Positions 1 through 13,551 of a DNA stretch of 64,000 nucleotides are shown piece after piece; the stretch's first letter is position 1, and the number at the start of each line of letters is the position of its first letter. The notes beneath the pieces are model-generated. The model worked only from the letters and a program-made list of their open reading frames with translations. It ran no database searches and was not told where the DNA came from. Source of the stretch: Setoptus koraiensis. Its lineage: Eukaryota > Arthropoda. A program made the translations under genes and the position numbers. The stretch covers positions 13,516,001-13,580,000 of the forward strand of contig CM106586.1 in NCBI GenBank assembly GCA_048013815.1, given 5' to 3'.

Positions 1-2103
1 GTCTTGCTGAAGTAAAAAAGTGTTGAGGCACGGAATGCCTAAAACAACGATGAAAAATTATGAGAAAAAACAATGATGATGACAGTGTGTTGAAAACTTT
101 TTGCTTTGTTTGAGAATTGCTTCCTCTGTGCTCATACACAAATAGAGCGGTGTGTGGTAGGTATATATATCAACAAATGCTTCTGTCAATTGTATGACGG
201 CTGACTGTGAATATGTCAAAATTGATAATCAAGATTGCTGCCGCTGCTGTTGATGTTGATGTTGTTAGAACTGTGCGATTGATGCTATAGATTTGTAAGG
301 TGTCATAGAATTGTGATGAATTGCGGAAAACTTCAATTCAGCCACCTTGACTGATGTCTGTCGAATAAATGATGACCACCGAATGTTAGTTGTGTTCGGT
401 CGACCCCCCTCTATCGTTTGCTAGTTACCTTCGAGTAACTTCTATCTCGCTCCGTCTCTCTGTCTCTCTCTTTGTCGCTATTCCAGACGGTCGGCGTGTC
501 CGAGTAGCAGTTTGAGCGGCGCGAATGAGCTTGCCGAGGAACAGGGAATTGTTAGAATGTGTGTAAACTTCGTGTGATCTGTTTTCCTTTTGTGATACTG
601 CTATACTACTAGCTGGCTCATCATATCATTCGAGCGACAACCTTCAAGCTATTCGGCATCACTCAATAGTGGACTCTGGTGTATATGTTATGCTATGTAG
701 TGGCTATGATGATGAATTTCCTATACACAACAGGAGCATGTCTATTTTGAGGCAACGGCGGCACATCGAGTCAGAGTTTGTCGAGCGAAGACAGCTCACT
801 GCTAGTACTGCTATGACTGCTCCAGCAACGACAACAACACACCCACCACTGCTAATACTACTGTTACGTCGTCGGCTACTGACCGTGGTGTTAGTGGTCA
901 TTTTGTTCACCCTTTGTTAGTGTGTGCAAAACCATTCGGTGTTAACTTCTTCTTCCTTTGCGCACACAGGATAAGAGCGCTCACTGTCTGGCTCGTTGCC
1001 GTCTAGCCACCTCGCTACCTGGTTGGCTGCCTAGCTAGCTCGATGCTAGCTATTTCGCGTATCGTTGATGCTAAGCTAACTAACGCCAATGATGATTTGA
1101 TTTTTTTTATACACTTCTGTGTTTTGTCGCAACACACATGTGATATAACAAATTCGACAAACTCAGCGGTATACACACTAACACATGCAGAAACACATAG
1201 AAACACAGTCAGGGAGAACCATTGGGAGTCATGATTACAGATCTTGTGTGTGATAGTTGTTAATCAAGGCCTACCTATGTCAGACATGACACCTTATTGG
1301 GCGCATACATAAGTTAACAACAACAATGGACATGAGTTGCCTCCAGAGAGTAGAAGTGATCAAGCTTGGATGATCACGATAAAACGTTTTTCCAGACGTT
1401 TTTCCCACTGGATGGCAGCCGCAATTTTACACAAATACACACACACACACACACACACACATGAGCACCTGAGCACATAAAGTGACCAAATTGTACGTGT
1501 CCGACACCATAGCATGTTTAGTTAGACACATTGAAGATGAACGAACTCTCTCACTTGAGTCGCCTTGTTACAGTAATCCAGAAAAGGTGCACAATAGTAA
1601 TTTACAGTGTCATTGTGTGATGAGCTGATATTCAATGATATAATCCGTCTGAACTTCTGAGACCAACATGATCAGATCAGATTATTTGTGATGAGCTGAG
1701 AATTCGTCATCTCCTCTCAATGCCTCTCGTTGGGTTGGATTTGATTGGGTCGGATCCGCTCCGCTCCGATCCGGTGCAATCATCTGGTAACCTTTTTGAA
1801 TTAGTTTTCATCTTGGCTCTGTTAACCATTTAGCTCAACTAACACAGCGCCACTATCTAATATAGTGTGTTGGAGGCAATCTCATTCATAGTCAAATGGA
1901 GGCTATTTTACAATTTAGCCAACCACCTCTCTGGACCACTCAGATGGTCATGATTTATTCTATGGTGATGCTGTTACTGCCAATGAGAGACGCTAACAAT
2001 AACAACAACAGCACACTGATTTGTTGCATAGCAGAGAATTGCATCTATTTCTGGTTACTTTGGTGGTCACCCACAGAAGACTTGTTGTTGCTGTTGTTAG
2101 TGT

Positions 2104-2135
<32 letters not shown>

Positions 2136-5100
2136 ATTTTCCATACACTGCTTGAGAGCAACAAACAACAAACAGCACACAACAGCAACAGCAGCAGCAG
2201 CGATTTTGGCGATGAGCAAAGAGAAGGTCTGTGAGATAATGATGCATCAATATATAAATCGGAGCTAGGGTTCAAATTGGTTGGGCCGGAATCAGCTATT
2301 AAACTAGGTATATCGTAGGATATAAGTATTGAATAACCAGAATGAACTAATAATAATAATGTGTATGCAATGATCTGTGCTTGCTAAACGATTGTGATAG
2401 TATGAATGAATCCTTTGTATTTATCGAGTTACTAGTTGTCTTCCTCTTTATACAGTCAGTCAGTCTTTGTTCTAAGTAATATTAAGTTCAATTAAGGAAT
2501 CAAGGGATTGCATGCAGGATGATCAGTTGCGAGAAGAAGAGAGGGAGCGAGAGAGCAAAGATCACATAATAATAATAATAATCATAATCACAAGCACTAG
2601 TGCGTCGGCACTTACGCATACCAATCTCGTTGCGTCATAAAGATCAAAAACGATCATTCGTTTGCTTATCCTTTTTATCCAGCGCTATTATTGTGTTTGA
2701 GTCGCGCGCAAACCTGCCTGTGTGTGCCTCTCGCTCTGACTGTGTGATTGGCATCAGTGCCGATCGATGATGAAGATTCTTGGCTCGTCTTGTTGTCTTA
2801 TTATTATGTTTAAACACCATTTTAGGACAGCGACGAGTCAATTAGGATGACGGTGCAAGCTTCTATGTTGTTCCCATTTTTTTTTCTTCTGCCTCTGCCT
2901 CTTGCCGCCGCTGATCATGGCATCGGCGAGAATAGGAAATGATCATGATCTCCGCTGAAACAATTATATATCTATCGATTGATTAGACTCGACTGACTCC
3001 ATGAGAGACTGTGTCTAATGACAAGGAAAAAAATCAATCTGTGGCAGATCGATACCTATGCAAGGTCACACTTGCTGAGTTGATGCTGAGGCGGCCGGCT
3101 TGCGCCAGTCAGCTAGGCCGGATTTGCCGGTCGCGTTGAGCGCCATACAGAGTTCATCCTATAGATTGTATCCGCAGATTTGTAAGATAAACCACAGAAA
3201 TGACAGAGTTATAGATGGACAAAAATACTTGCCCTTGCTTGGAGGAAAGGTTAATGTCATACTGTGAGCACACATGACAACAAATTGATGACAAAATTCA
3301 GTTATCTGCCGAGGCAGCAATCTCACGCTTTATTTAATATGTCCGTTAAGTTGTGTGTGTGTCACATGTACCAACCAACCAGCCAGCCAGCCGACCAACA
3401 TGCATCAGATACGACAACATACAAACAATGTCATGCCAAATTATGTGACTATCGCAATGACTCAATGCGTGATTCTTTGTGTTTGTGTCGACAAGCAACC
3501 GTAATTGCGTGAACACCGAACGAACAATTTTTCTATTCAATGCTACGACTCTCTCCATGCCAATATATCTGGCACATTCGTTCGGAAATTCAGTGTATCA
3601 CTAACACTGTTTGTGTTTACCAAAATCCACTTGTCTCTTGTTGTTTCAGTTGGCATGTCCGCGTGGAGGTCAACTCAAATCACTGGAGGCATTCGCTCCA
3701 GTCACCACTGCTGTGCCCCAGGCTATTCGTGTCGTTCCGTCGTCGCATGACAAATAACCGAGTAAGTATGCGAGTTGCGAACCATGCTCACCATGTCAGC
3801 ATAGTTTGTATTGTTTTTGAGCAATTATCAACAGTAACATCTTTGATTGTCACGTAACAATTTGTAGCTTGATTGGACATGTCCAGTTATGCTGCCCCAG
3901 AGCACGTACGAGCCGCGCTGAAGCTGAATATAACAGGCTCATCCGCAAGTTCAACCCGTGGTGTGCAAGGGCGATAGGGCTAGTTTGTAAGCGAGCGCTT
4001 CCACTGTAAATAAGAAGCAATCCAGTGTAATGTTAAATAATAGACTATTTGTACAGTTATGTGTTCCACAACAAAAGCGCAGTTCAGCGTGCGTCTGTTA
4101 CGCAATTGTTGTATCCACCTATAAGCCAATGGTCAAGTGTGTAAGCCATGCTGTGTGTCTGTCCGATAGCGGTAGTAATGTAGCGTTAGTACAAGTATAG
4201 CCAGGTAGATGTGAACTTGCGGTCATCGCAGCAAAGAGCAACATGTATTGACGACAGTGACAACATACAATGCCAGTGCACATCCTATGTCATGTCTGGC
4301 CATTCTGTTCAATGTATGATCTTTTGTTTTGTTCTAAACATTGTCATGATCATGATAGAAGATCAATAACTATGCTATTGCTACCACTATGATTAATGGT
4401 GTATCTATTTGTCGCACAACACAACACAACAACGGCAGCAGTTGATGTGATGTCTTGTGTTGTTGTCAACTGTTAATGTGTCCACACATTGGTCGACAGT
4501 GCAACAAGTGCATGCCTTGATAGTTTGGTGATATCCAAGGTGAGCTGTCGTTGTTGCATTGTGGAGCATGCATTGTAGAGTCGCTAGAAATGTTGTTATT
4601 GTTGTTGTTGCAGCAGCGGTAGTAGCCACTGCTGTAGTGGTAATTGTTGAGCAGTTGAAGCAATAATAATAGAGGCAGTGGTAGTAGTAGGTTACAAGTA
4701 TTGAGTTAATTGAAGAATATATATATATATATATATATAAAACGATTCTGCACCGTTTTGTGACCATAAACACAACTGTGACTCAACTGAGAGTTTCACA
4801 AGATATCACAACAACCACACACACCTATACACCATAAACTCACCATAGATTTATGACCTTTGAACCACTGGTAGTGCACCAATGCAGCACTAAGCTGCTA
4901 TGGGAGATGCCTCACAAATCCTACAATTATCTTGACGTTATGTGTGAGTGAATCCTCCATTGGGACATATGGCACATTTTATAATTATACAATCTTTTCA
5001 TCACACAGCACCATTATAATGATATCAATATCTTACCTGTGTATTTGTCTGTCTGTTTGTCACAAACAGTTCGTGCGTGATTTCACACTGTGAAACATAT

Positions 5101-6108
5101 TGTCACCTCACAAACAATTTACACACATGTTGTTGCACAGGCGATCTTGGTATTTTGTTAGCTCAATTGACAAGAAGCAAGTTAATAGGTGCTAGACGCA
5201 ATATTGCAACCAACTCTATGAGACATCTAGCGGTTGCTATTTGTTGAAACTGACAATCCGACCATGTTGAATACAACAGACTTGAATAGGACGGCAGTGG
5301 CGCCTGTCGGGTCAGAACAACACTAGCTTGATGTGAAATGGTTTACATGTTACAGAAAGCGACACCTGTTGTTATCTGTAATAATATCCATTCGAGATTG
5401 TCATTGCTGAATTCTTTAGCGAAGGAAAAAAGTTTTTCGAAACAAGCGCCAAGCTCTCTAAGCATTACATCATTCTAACAAAATGGTGGGAGGGCAATTC
5501 TCTCTTTCGAAGCGCCAATGCAATCACAAGTGAAAGTGGATGAATGAAGTTTATTCTTCAAGTTTATAACTATCATCATCACAGCTACTGCTACCAATCA
5601 ATCAATTGATCCATCGATCCTGGCGAGAAACACAACCTTATATTGAATACAATATAGAGAAAATATTATGTACATACACGAATATAGTAGTATACTGCAT
5701 ACATATATATGTATATATAGAATATATTTATCCCCATGAATATATATGTATATATGTATGTATGTGTGCATTTGAGCATGTATATTGAGGTGTATATTCA
5801 AACAACCGATCACTACCACTTGCACAGAACGATACAACATCTACATCAGAGCAGAATATAATTCACACTTTACAATATTTACAAGATCTTACCGCCGACT
5901 CTTACCTGCACATATCTCCAGAAATCCTTTGCTACACATCTACAACAATTGATGCGAAAACTGTTAACTTGCATCACAGAAACTAATAACACAGCATAAG
6001 TGAAAATCAATTCAAAAAAATAATATCCACCTAGCTCGACATAAACATAAAGGACGGAAGTGCTGGGACACCATTTCCAGACCCAGTCGCGATTTCAACA
6101 AATCCAAT
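1..6108. other. Non-coding region with microsatellites
   Basis: No reading frame here resembles a known protein. The stretch is AT-rich and holds simple repeats: (AC)n near 1436-1460, (GA)n at about 2108-2136, (AT)n near 4717-4738, and AT/ATGT-rich tracts at 5697-5770. Short frames over the repeats are artefacts of low complexity. The one part with paired splice signals (3650-3986) is listed separately. The last few hundred bases should contain the promoter and leader of the haem peroxidase gene starting at 6109, but no clear TATA element or initiator could be assigned. Confidence 0.6.
3650..3986 (+). other. Candidate exon pair of an unidentified transcript
   Basis: A pyrimidine-rich acceptor ending TTGTTTCAG precedes 3650, and a strong donor (GTAAGTATG) follows 3761, giving a 112-base candidate exon. 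A possible second exon begins at 3868 after TTTGTAG and may end before GTAAGC at 3987. The intervening 106 bases would be a typical short intron. In the one phase that stays open across the junction, the frame reads into a stop about 18 codons into the second exon, so this could be the 3' end of a small coding gene, a non-coding RNA, or chance. GC content is higher than in the flanks. No homology recognised. Confidence 0.25.
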
Positions 6109-9100
6109 ATGGCTTCTAAGACAAAACTGAGGAGGCTACACATGAAGCGGGCCCAATGTACCTTAATGGTCCTCATGGTGGCCAAATTAGCGTTAGACTT
6201 AGATTCGCTTCAAGTGATTTGTGTTCCACCAACAACAGAACCGCCTGTTAGTAGATTTACAAATACTTATGTCGGTCCGTTAGCACCTATAAGTGATATT
6301 GTTTTAGACACTAGCCAATCGCAGAATCCTTTAGTGCCAGCTAACAGCAAAAAAAATACCTATTCAAATCCAAGTGAGAAAGACGCTATAGATATGAAGA
6401 GTACCTCAAACAACAATCGAGAACTGTTGTTGCCTTCAGAAGTCAGCCAATCAGCAACGAGTGCTTTCGAGGGAAACAGTTATAGTAATGACAACAATTT
6501 AGAACTACCTAGATCCTCTAAAGCTCAAGCAGATTTAATAAGCAATCATTCCGCTAACGATCCTAATTTTGACAAGCCATTAGATATGACAGAAGATGAA
6601 AGTGCCCATACAGAATTTGATAAAGCTATCTACCAGGATATCAAGAGAATAGATAGGAATAACGATAAAAATAAAAATAACTCCAATTCGCTCGACAAAA
6701 CTCCGTCGATTAAAAGAGAAGAATTTAATGTAATACTCAAGAAGAAAAAATTGGTTTACGTTGAGGGTAATGAGAGGGACATGGACAATTCTAGCCATAT
6801 ATTCGTGAAGAATACTGGTCCAGCATACAGGATGCAGACAAACATAGCAAAGAGTTTTGGTGATCTAACATCAGAGAGCTCCCTAAGTGATTCACCTGAC
6901 ATCTTCTCATCATCAACAGTACCTCCATTTATAGAGCCATCTAATCAGCAATCTCCAATTATATCGACATCAAAGCCATTATATGATGTCAGCGAATTGG
7001 TCCCTAGCGCCAACATCACTTCGTCTGATACGATGACATCTCAGCCAATGATTGCATTGGAATCAAAAACACCGGAGCACGATTCAAACTGTGCTCTTGT
7101 TTTGAAGCGAACCTATGTGATAAAGCCAGAAAAACGTGACAATGACGAGTGGGGAGAAAATTTCGTATTCAATGACATTGACGGAAAGAAAAAGTAAGTG
7201 CGATAGACAAAAAATTATCTCGCATGTTTGTGAAGAGGAACATGCATGTCGTTATCATGTTTTTTGTTTTTGCTGTTGTTGTTCAACTTGCCTACTCCAT
7301 TATACAATTTAGTCTGTGTAGAACTATTAAAAAATAGTTGCAAATATACCAATAGATCACACAGCTACAAATCGCTTGTAATCTTGCATCTATAGTGTCA
7401 GTTAGTCTAAGATTGTATTCTGTCAGTAGGATGACATCAATTTAGACCAGTCTAACAAGAGGACCTCCTCCTCCTCTTAACGTCTAGCCAGTTAGCAATC
7501 ACCTGTTGGTAGTCATCATGAAATTGTTTGTCGAGTTACATTAGCACACACTGGATGTATATGTGTGTGGTATGACGATGCCGATGCGGTTAGGGATGGG
7601 GATGGGGATGAGTATGATCGCCATGACTGCCACCTAATAATTAAAACCGATAAATTCTGGCTAGCTACATACTAACCGAGGGAGAGAGAGAGAGAGGTGA
7701 CACATAATTGTTGTTGCAAAACCGTTATATCATACAGAAAAGGCACAGAATGTGCAGAATTGTTTGGAACAGCGCATGCTTCAGTACTTGGTTGTTCTGC
7801 TCGCTAATTCGCGTTTGAACAATCTGTGCCGATGCGCACGACATCTAAGTGAGGGAATTCAATACACCACCTTTATATGATTTTACAAGATTCTTTTTTG
7901 ACTTTGTATAACAAAAAAGCGCTCGCTTAGTCAGTCTAGTCACTCAAAAGCCAACGGTAGGAACGTTGGAAGTGATAGTTGTAGGAGCAATCTTACTATT
8001 GTGATGCAATGTAGCGAAGGAGGTAGAGGAAGAGCAAATACCACTTTCTCTTCTGATCATCGATTTGTTGCAGCAGCTAATATCAATCAGCGCCACCACT
8101 GATGTAGATGGCTAGACAAGGCTAGGTCCAACTATCAAGACCGAACAGAGAGCCATCAAAAGAGAAGATCTTGCCCAGATGCGTAGTTGGAAGGACTAGC
8201 CAGTCATCGACAAGTATAATGACAAGTACTAGTAAGATGCTGCCGTGGTTGTCGTAGTCATTGCTGTTGCTGTTGTCGATGCGGAGGTTGTGGTGGTGGT
8301 TGTGGCGCCTTCTTTAATTCAATTGATAGTTAGGCTTTATCTAAACCACGACACTGTTACACGATGATTGATCAAAGAAGCTACCTGAAGAAACCTCTTG
8401 AGATATTTGAAACTCTTGACTCTTGACTATGGCATGTGTCTCGCAGCCCAGTGTAAAACCATTAACCTGTAAGCATTGGAATCATTTATGTATCGATGTC
8501 TGTAGTGACGAGATGCAACACTTGTGGTATCTGTTGTAGCCACCGGTGGTTGCTTTAGCTGTTGTTGTCGTTGTCGTTGGGTTGTTTTGTGTATCAATTA
8601 TCATCAGAGAGACAGAGACAGAGAGAGAGACAGAGAGAGTTTTGTTATATGTAAGCCATCAGTCGACTGCTGCAAGCGAATGTATCACAATAGCACAACA
8701 ATGATACAAAATATATATACGAAATAGTGGTTGTTGCCTTTGAGTGTAGTGGCATGTTAATACTGGTTATGGATACAACAAGGATCCCGAGAGAGAGAGA
8801 ATGTCGGCACCTTAAATTGTATCACATTGGTACACACTTTGCGAACATGCTCACATTTGCTTATGTGATATTTTTTTTTATCTTTTAGCATTTTATCTTC
8901 TTTTCTTGAGTTTATTATATATCGGGAATTGGCTTAGTTAGTAAATCATACTACTACGACCACTTGTATATGGACTGTGTGCAGGTAGGGTTCATTCGCT
9001 TTAGTAGTAGACGAATGATAGCATTATTATAAGTGGTAAGCAATTGACATCAAGTTACTTTGTATATTTTCGTTCTATCATTTATCAAATGCAATATGCT

Positions 9101-12100
9101 ACAGGTAGATTGTCAGTGATATCCCTTAGCCTTTCTTCTTTTTTCCAACTCTCTTACCACAAAATTTGATTCACATCGCAATAACGGTGCGCTTCAACCA
9201 ATTCGAGCGCTCTCTCGGAAATTATTCTTTCTCGTTTTATCCTTCCAATGCTTTACTTTATAATTTGCTTATACAAACAATAATAATGATAATAATGAAC
9301 AACAATAAACCGAAAGTTCATTTATCAGTATGATACAGTAACATGACCATACTGTCAGTAAGGACAATTATGAGCGAGTCAGCATCACAATATTTAATTT
9401 TTTTGTTCCTCTTACACAATAACACCGCTTTACATGCTTATTGAATTAGTGTCCAAAACGCGATATAATGAAACTTGGTTGTGTCACATCAAATATTGTT
9501 TATAGTTCAATGTAGAGAGATCATAATAGTTTTATCTGTAGATTGTTGTTCAATAAACGAATTCTCTTGTTCTCTCACCTCTTTTGAATATATCATTTGA
9601 TACAATAATTGTGTGGTGGGTGACCTGGCTCATACATACTACACATACATTCGTGTGGTTATCTCTCTGCCTGGCTTGAATCGATAACACGTGAACTAAC
9701 GAACAAAATTTTTATCCGAACATCTTCCTATTAAATTTGTTGCTGCCCTCTGATAACATGTAATAATATCACTGATATGGTTGGGTCACAATATCGCTTA
9801 ATCTATTATTCTAACTATGTCAACAGAAGTGCATCACTCAAATCAATTTCAACTGTTTGCGTGAGACATGTTGATGTTAATCGTGCCATTGCTGAAGCCA
9901 AACACAAGATCAAATTCGAGAGGCCAGATAATTTGGGTAGTTTAGAGGTGCCATCCACTTCCATAAACACATTGGGGGAATTGACTTTAGCTACATCTCA
10001 ATTATTAATCAAGAAATTTGATTTATCACATGACGAGGTACTCAATGCTTTGCCCATGATAGACATGTCGTCTACAACATTGTATTGGAATCAATTATGT
10101 CCGAAATTTGTCCGACCAATGCATTGCTCAAAATCCCGTTATAGAACAATCACAGCGCATTGCAACAACTTGAAACATCCGGCTTGGGGCGCCTCCAAGA
10201 CTCCATACTCGAGATATATGCCTCCAGATTATGCTGACGGTCTACAGGAACCACGTAAATCTAAGACGGGCGAACCACTACCATCCGCTAGACTAATAAC
10301 ATCTATTGTTCATAGAGATGTTGATAATCCAACACACGATTTGTCGATACTTTTCATGAGCTGGGGACAGCTCTTGGATCATGACTTGACGAGGGCTGCT
10401 CAAGCTGAGGGTGAGTAAAAGATCAGTAAAGAATATCCCAGTAACTAATCATTATCGTCTTCATTGACTAATCTCTCATTCAATTTTTCCTTGCCTCTGC
10501 ACTCATCTTCAGCTCCTGACTGCTGCCCACAGTACTTGAAAGGATTGTGCTTCCCAATACCCGTGCCAGAGAACGATCATTTCTACCGGAAGTTCAATGT
10601 GAAATGTCTCAAATTCGACCGTTCGCCAGCGGCTATCAAGCCCAAATGCTTGTTAGGTAAATGCGCAATAAATCACAATCACAAATCTACCACTGACAGG
10701 CATTATAATTATAGCTCATAATAATATAGTCACATTATAAACTTGTGTATTTTGCATTTCATTTCCACACAAAAAGGTCCAAGAGCACAAATCAACGAGG
10801 TGACATCGCCCATCGATGCAAGCTTTGTTTACGGTTCCACCAAGTCGTTGGCTGACATGCTACGGAAATTTGTCGATGGCAAAATGAAAGTTTGGAATTA
10901 TTTTAGTGAGCTCAAATTGAAGCCCTTACTACCGCCTAAGGAGGAGAAACCAGATGAAGAATGTGTGGCAAGACCTAAGGGACTATATTGTTTCCTTGCT
11001 GGAGATGTTAGGGTCAACGAACAAACTCACCTGACGGTGCTTCATACCTTGTATGTCAGGGAGCATAATCGCATGGCCAAGATATTGGGGAATTTGAATC
11101 TGGATTGGAGCGACGAGAAAATATATCAAGAAGTTAGACATATTACGGCAGCTGGAGTGCAACATGTACTCATTACAGAATTCTTGCCCCTGTTGCTTGG
11201 AAACAAACATATGAAAGAGTACGGTGTTCAATCGACGAAAGAAGGATACGATCCAACAGTTACAACAAGTACAGGTACGGCTTTTGCGGCCGCAGCCTTT
11301 CGCTATGGCCATTCCATGATTCAAGGCATGGTTAGACGTTATGATAAGTTTCACAAATTTATCAAAGGAGAACTGTTGAGATATCTGTTCAAAAGACCAT
11401 TCTTGATATACGAACCGGGAGTTATGGATGAATTGATTGGTGGACTTATAAACACCCCATCCCAGAATACTGACCCTTTTGTTACGGAGGATGTTAGTGG
11501 TCACCTGTTTCAGCCTCCAAAAGCTCAATTTGGTCACGACCTACCCGCCATAAACATTCAGAGAGGTACGTACTTAGACATGGACTTCTCTTAGGGTTAA
11601 ATTTTCAATTACTAAATCAATACTAAAACTGAACTCTCCATGATCTTTAATATAGGTCGCGACCAAGGGGTACCGGGATACAATGATTGGCGAGAATGGT
11701 GCGGCTTGCCTAGAGCGAAATCTTTCTCCGATTTAGAGTTTCATTTAACAAACCGAACAGCCCACCACTATTCACGCATATATAAACATGTTGACGATAT
11801 AGATCTTTGGTCGGCCGGTGTGTCTGAGAGGAAGGTTCCAGGCACACAAGTTGGACCTACGTTTGCGTGTATTATATCTAGACAGTTTGCAAACACCAAG
11901 AGAGGAGATAGGTTCTGGCACGAGAATATGAAGCAGCCATCTTCTTTCACACCCGAACAATTGAAAGAAATCAAAAAGATCACATTAGCCAAAATATTAT
12001 GCACAAATGCAGATGATTTGCCAACTATACAACCATGGGCCCTCAGATTACCACATCCAATTTACAATGCAAGGGTTCCATGTGAATCTTTGCCGAGTAT

Positions 12101-12134
12101 CAATCTGAAGCTCTGGGATGCAAAAGCTGGTTGA
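6109..12134 (+). CDS. Animal haem peroxidase (chorion peroxidase/peroxinectin-like), 5 exons
   Basis: Exons 6109-7193, 9827-10410, 10513-10656, 10777-11565 and 11656-12134; all junctions are GT-AG and the phases close exactly, giving 1,026 residues. Haem peroxidases of this family use hydrogen peroxide to oxidise phenolic or halide substrates, typically outside the cell (eggshell or cuticle crosslinking, immunity). Visible family landmarks: distal Asp-His in SWGQLLDHDLT (His about 547), Ca-binding loop VTSPIDASFVYGS (about 613-625), catalytic Arg683 and haem-ester Glu686 in GDVRVNEQ, REHNRM (699-704), and proximal His783 in AFRYGHSM. The Met beside the Glu in myeloperoxidase is Gln here, as is usual outside that enzyme. 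The first exon encodes a signal-like hydrophobic N-terminus (about residues 12-35) and then some 320 residues of polar, Ser/Asn/Asp-rich, probably disordered sequence, presumably a propeptide. The start is the first ATG of that exon; an internal Met at residue 12 is an alternative. Confidence 0.92.
7194..9826 (+). other. Large first intron of the haem peroxidase gene
   Basis: Intron of 2.6 kb from GTAAGTG at 7194 to an acceptor with branch-like CTAAC and TCAACAG ending at 9826. It separates the exon for the disordered N-terminal region from the exons for the catalytic domain; the split codon (two bases plus one) is restored in frame. It contains GA-rich simple repeats (7680-7697, 8613-8638) and nothing else recognisable. 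Such a long intron beside introns of about 100 bases could hold regulatory sequence. Confidence 0.75.
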
Positions 12135-13011
12135 TTGGCAGGTAATATAGAGCTGTAATATGCTTCGGGTATGATAGGGTTTTTGTATCGAAATTAGTTT
12201 TGTACCATAGTTTTTCAATTGTGTATATACATTTTTATATATCTACAAATATAATTATAAATTTCAAGATTTTACTCTCTTTATTTTTTTCTTTTTGTGA
12301 TTAATAGAACAAACACGCTAGCCCTTGTGTATGTGTGTGTGTGCAGCTTGAGCCATGATGATCTCGATTGTAGGTAAATTGAATGCCACAACACTGCTCG
12401 ATCATGAATAGGATAATGTCTGAGAATACTAGAGCCGGGTAGTTATTCCGATGTTGTTGGCTAAAGAATAAAATTAAATTCTCGTTAGTATTGTATAGTT
12501 TTTGCATAAAATCCATGATGATGATGGGAGCTTATTCATGTTGAATTAAGAGTAACACTCAATGTCTCATGCTGCTGATGTAGATGGAAGATGATGTCTT
12601 TAGTGCACCTCTGTTATGTCAAGCCCGCCGTCAAAGAGGAAGGTGTTGCTCACCACAAAATGTCTGTATGTATATTATTACTTTAAGATGTGTGTGTGTT
12701 TGTGTGTAGTGTACATGTATGCATTTGTATAAATGTATGTATATATATTTTTATAGTACGTTTATATATATATATATTTACTCCATATATATGTGTGTAG
12801 ATAATTATTGTGTTTAGGTGTGTTGCGATATGGTATCGGGTAGTCTGGGTGAATCAGAAAAGATGATCTGACAATCGCTCAATCATGATTTACTCGATAT
12901 GATTTGGGTGTGTGATCGTGTAGCGATAAGTTCGAATTGACTTAACTGTTGATCAATCAATTGTATTATTATAGTTTTTTGTTTTGTTTTGCGTTAGTGT
13001 AATCCATTATT
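12135..13011. other. Spacer between peroxidase and H1-tail-like gene
   Basis: AT-rich stretch holding the 3' ends of two convergent genes. It contains short TG and TA repeats (12330-12345, 12690-12800). AATAAA at about 12467 could serve the peroxidase transcript. No further gene seen. Confidence 0.5.
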
Positions 13012-13551
13012 TCACGCCTTCGCCTTAGCTTTACTGGGAGCCTTCTTTTTGGGGCTCTTGGCGGTGGTTTGTTTTTTGGCCGGCGACGTTTTAGCGGGTG
13101 CCTTTTTGGCTTGAGTTTTGGCTGGCGCCTTTTTGGGCTTTGGCGTGCTGGCTTTCTTTGCTGGCGAGGCAGCGGCGGTTTTAGTTGCGGTAGCGGCAGA
13201 CTTGCTAGGCGTTGCCTTCTTGTTTGCTGCGGAGGCGGCTTTTGTCTTCTTAGCCGGTGTGGCCGTCGTCTTCTTTGCCGAGCTAGCCTTAGGCGCTGGC
13301 TTTGCGGGCGATTTGGCGGGCGACTTGGCGGGCGACTTTACGGGCGACGCCGGAGCGGGTGCTGCGGCGGGCTTGCTGGGGCTGGCGGCGGGCGCCTTTT
13401 TAGCGGGAGAGGCGCTTTTGGCTGGCTTTTTGGCTGGCGCCTTTTTTGCTGCAGGTGCCTTCTTCGTCACTCCTGCTGGCTTCTTGGCGGGCGACGCTGC
13501 CTTCTTGGGTCTGCCTCTGCTCGATGCTGATTTGTCGCTTGCTGCAGCCAT
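13012..13551 (-). CDS. Histone H1 C-terminal-tail-like, AT-hook basic protein
   Basis: Intronless frame of 179 residues, built almost wholly from Ala, Lys, Pro, Ser and Thr, with no Cys, Trp, Tyr or Phe. It carries an AT-hook core (RGRPKK, about residues 12-17) and many SPxK/SPAKK motifs, including a run of SPVK/SPAK units near residues 68-82. These are the hallmarks of linker-histone C-terminal domains, which bind linker DNA and are phosphorylated by cyclin-dependent kinases. The winged-helix globular domain expected in a true H1 is absent, and the frame starts with a plausible ATG (MAAASDK), so this is not an obvious fragment. It may be a lone H1-tail protein, a sperm-type basic protein or an HMGA-like chromatin factor. 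Nuclear, DNA-binding is a confident inference from composition; the exact role is not. Local GC is much higher than in the flanks, driven by Ala/Pro codons. Confidence 0.8.
   Translation of the reverse strand: MAAASDKSASSRGRPKKAASPAKKPAGVTKKAPAAKKAPAKKPAKSASPAKKAPAASPSKPAAAPAPASPVKSPAKSPAKSPAKPAPKASSAKKTTATPAKKTKAASAANKKATPSKSAATATKTAAASPAKKASTPKPKKAPAKTQAKKAPAKTSPAKKQTTAKSPKKKAPSKAKAKA

Noticed and set aside
10983..11537. 184-codon minus-strand frame
   Set aside because: Antisense to the conserved catalytic exon of the haem peroxidase; no independent signature.
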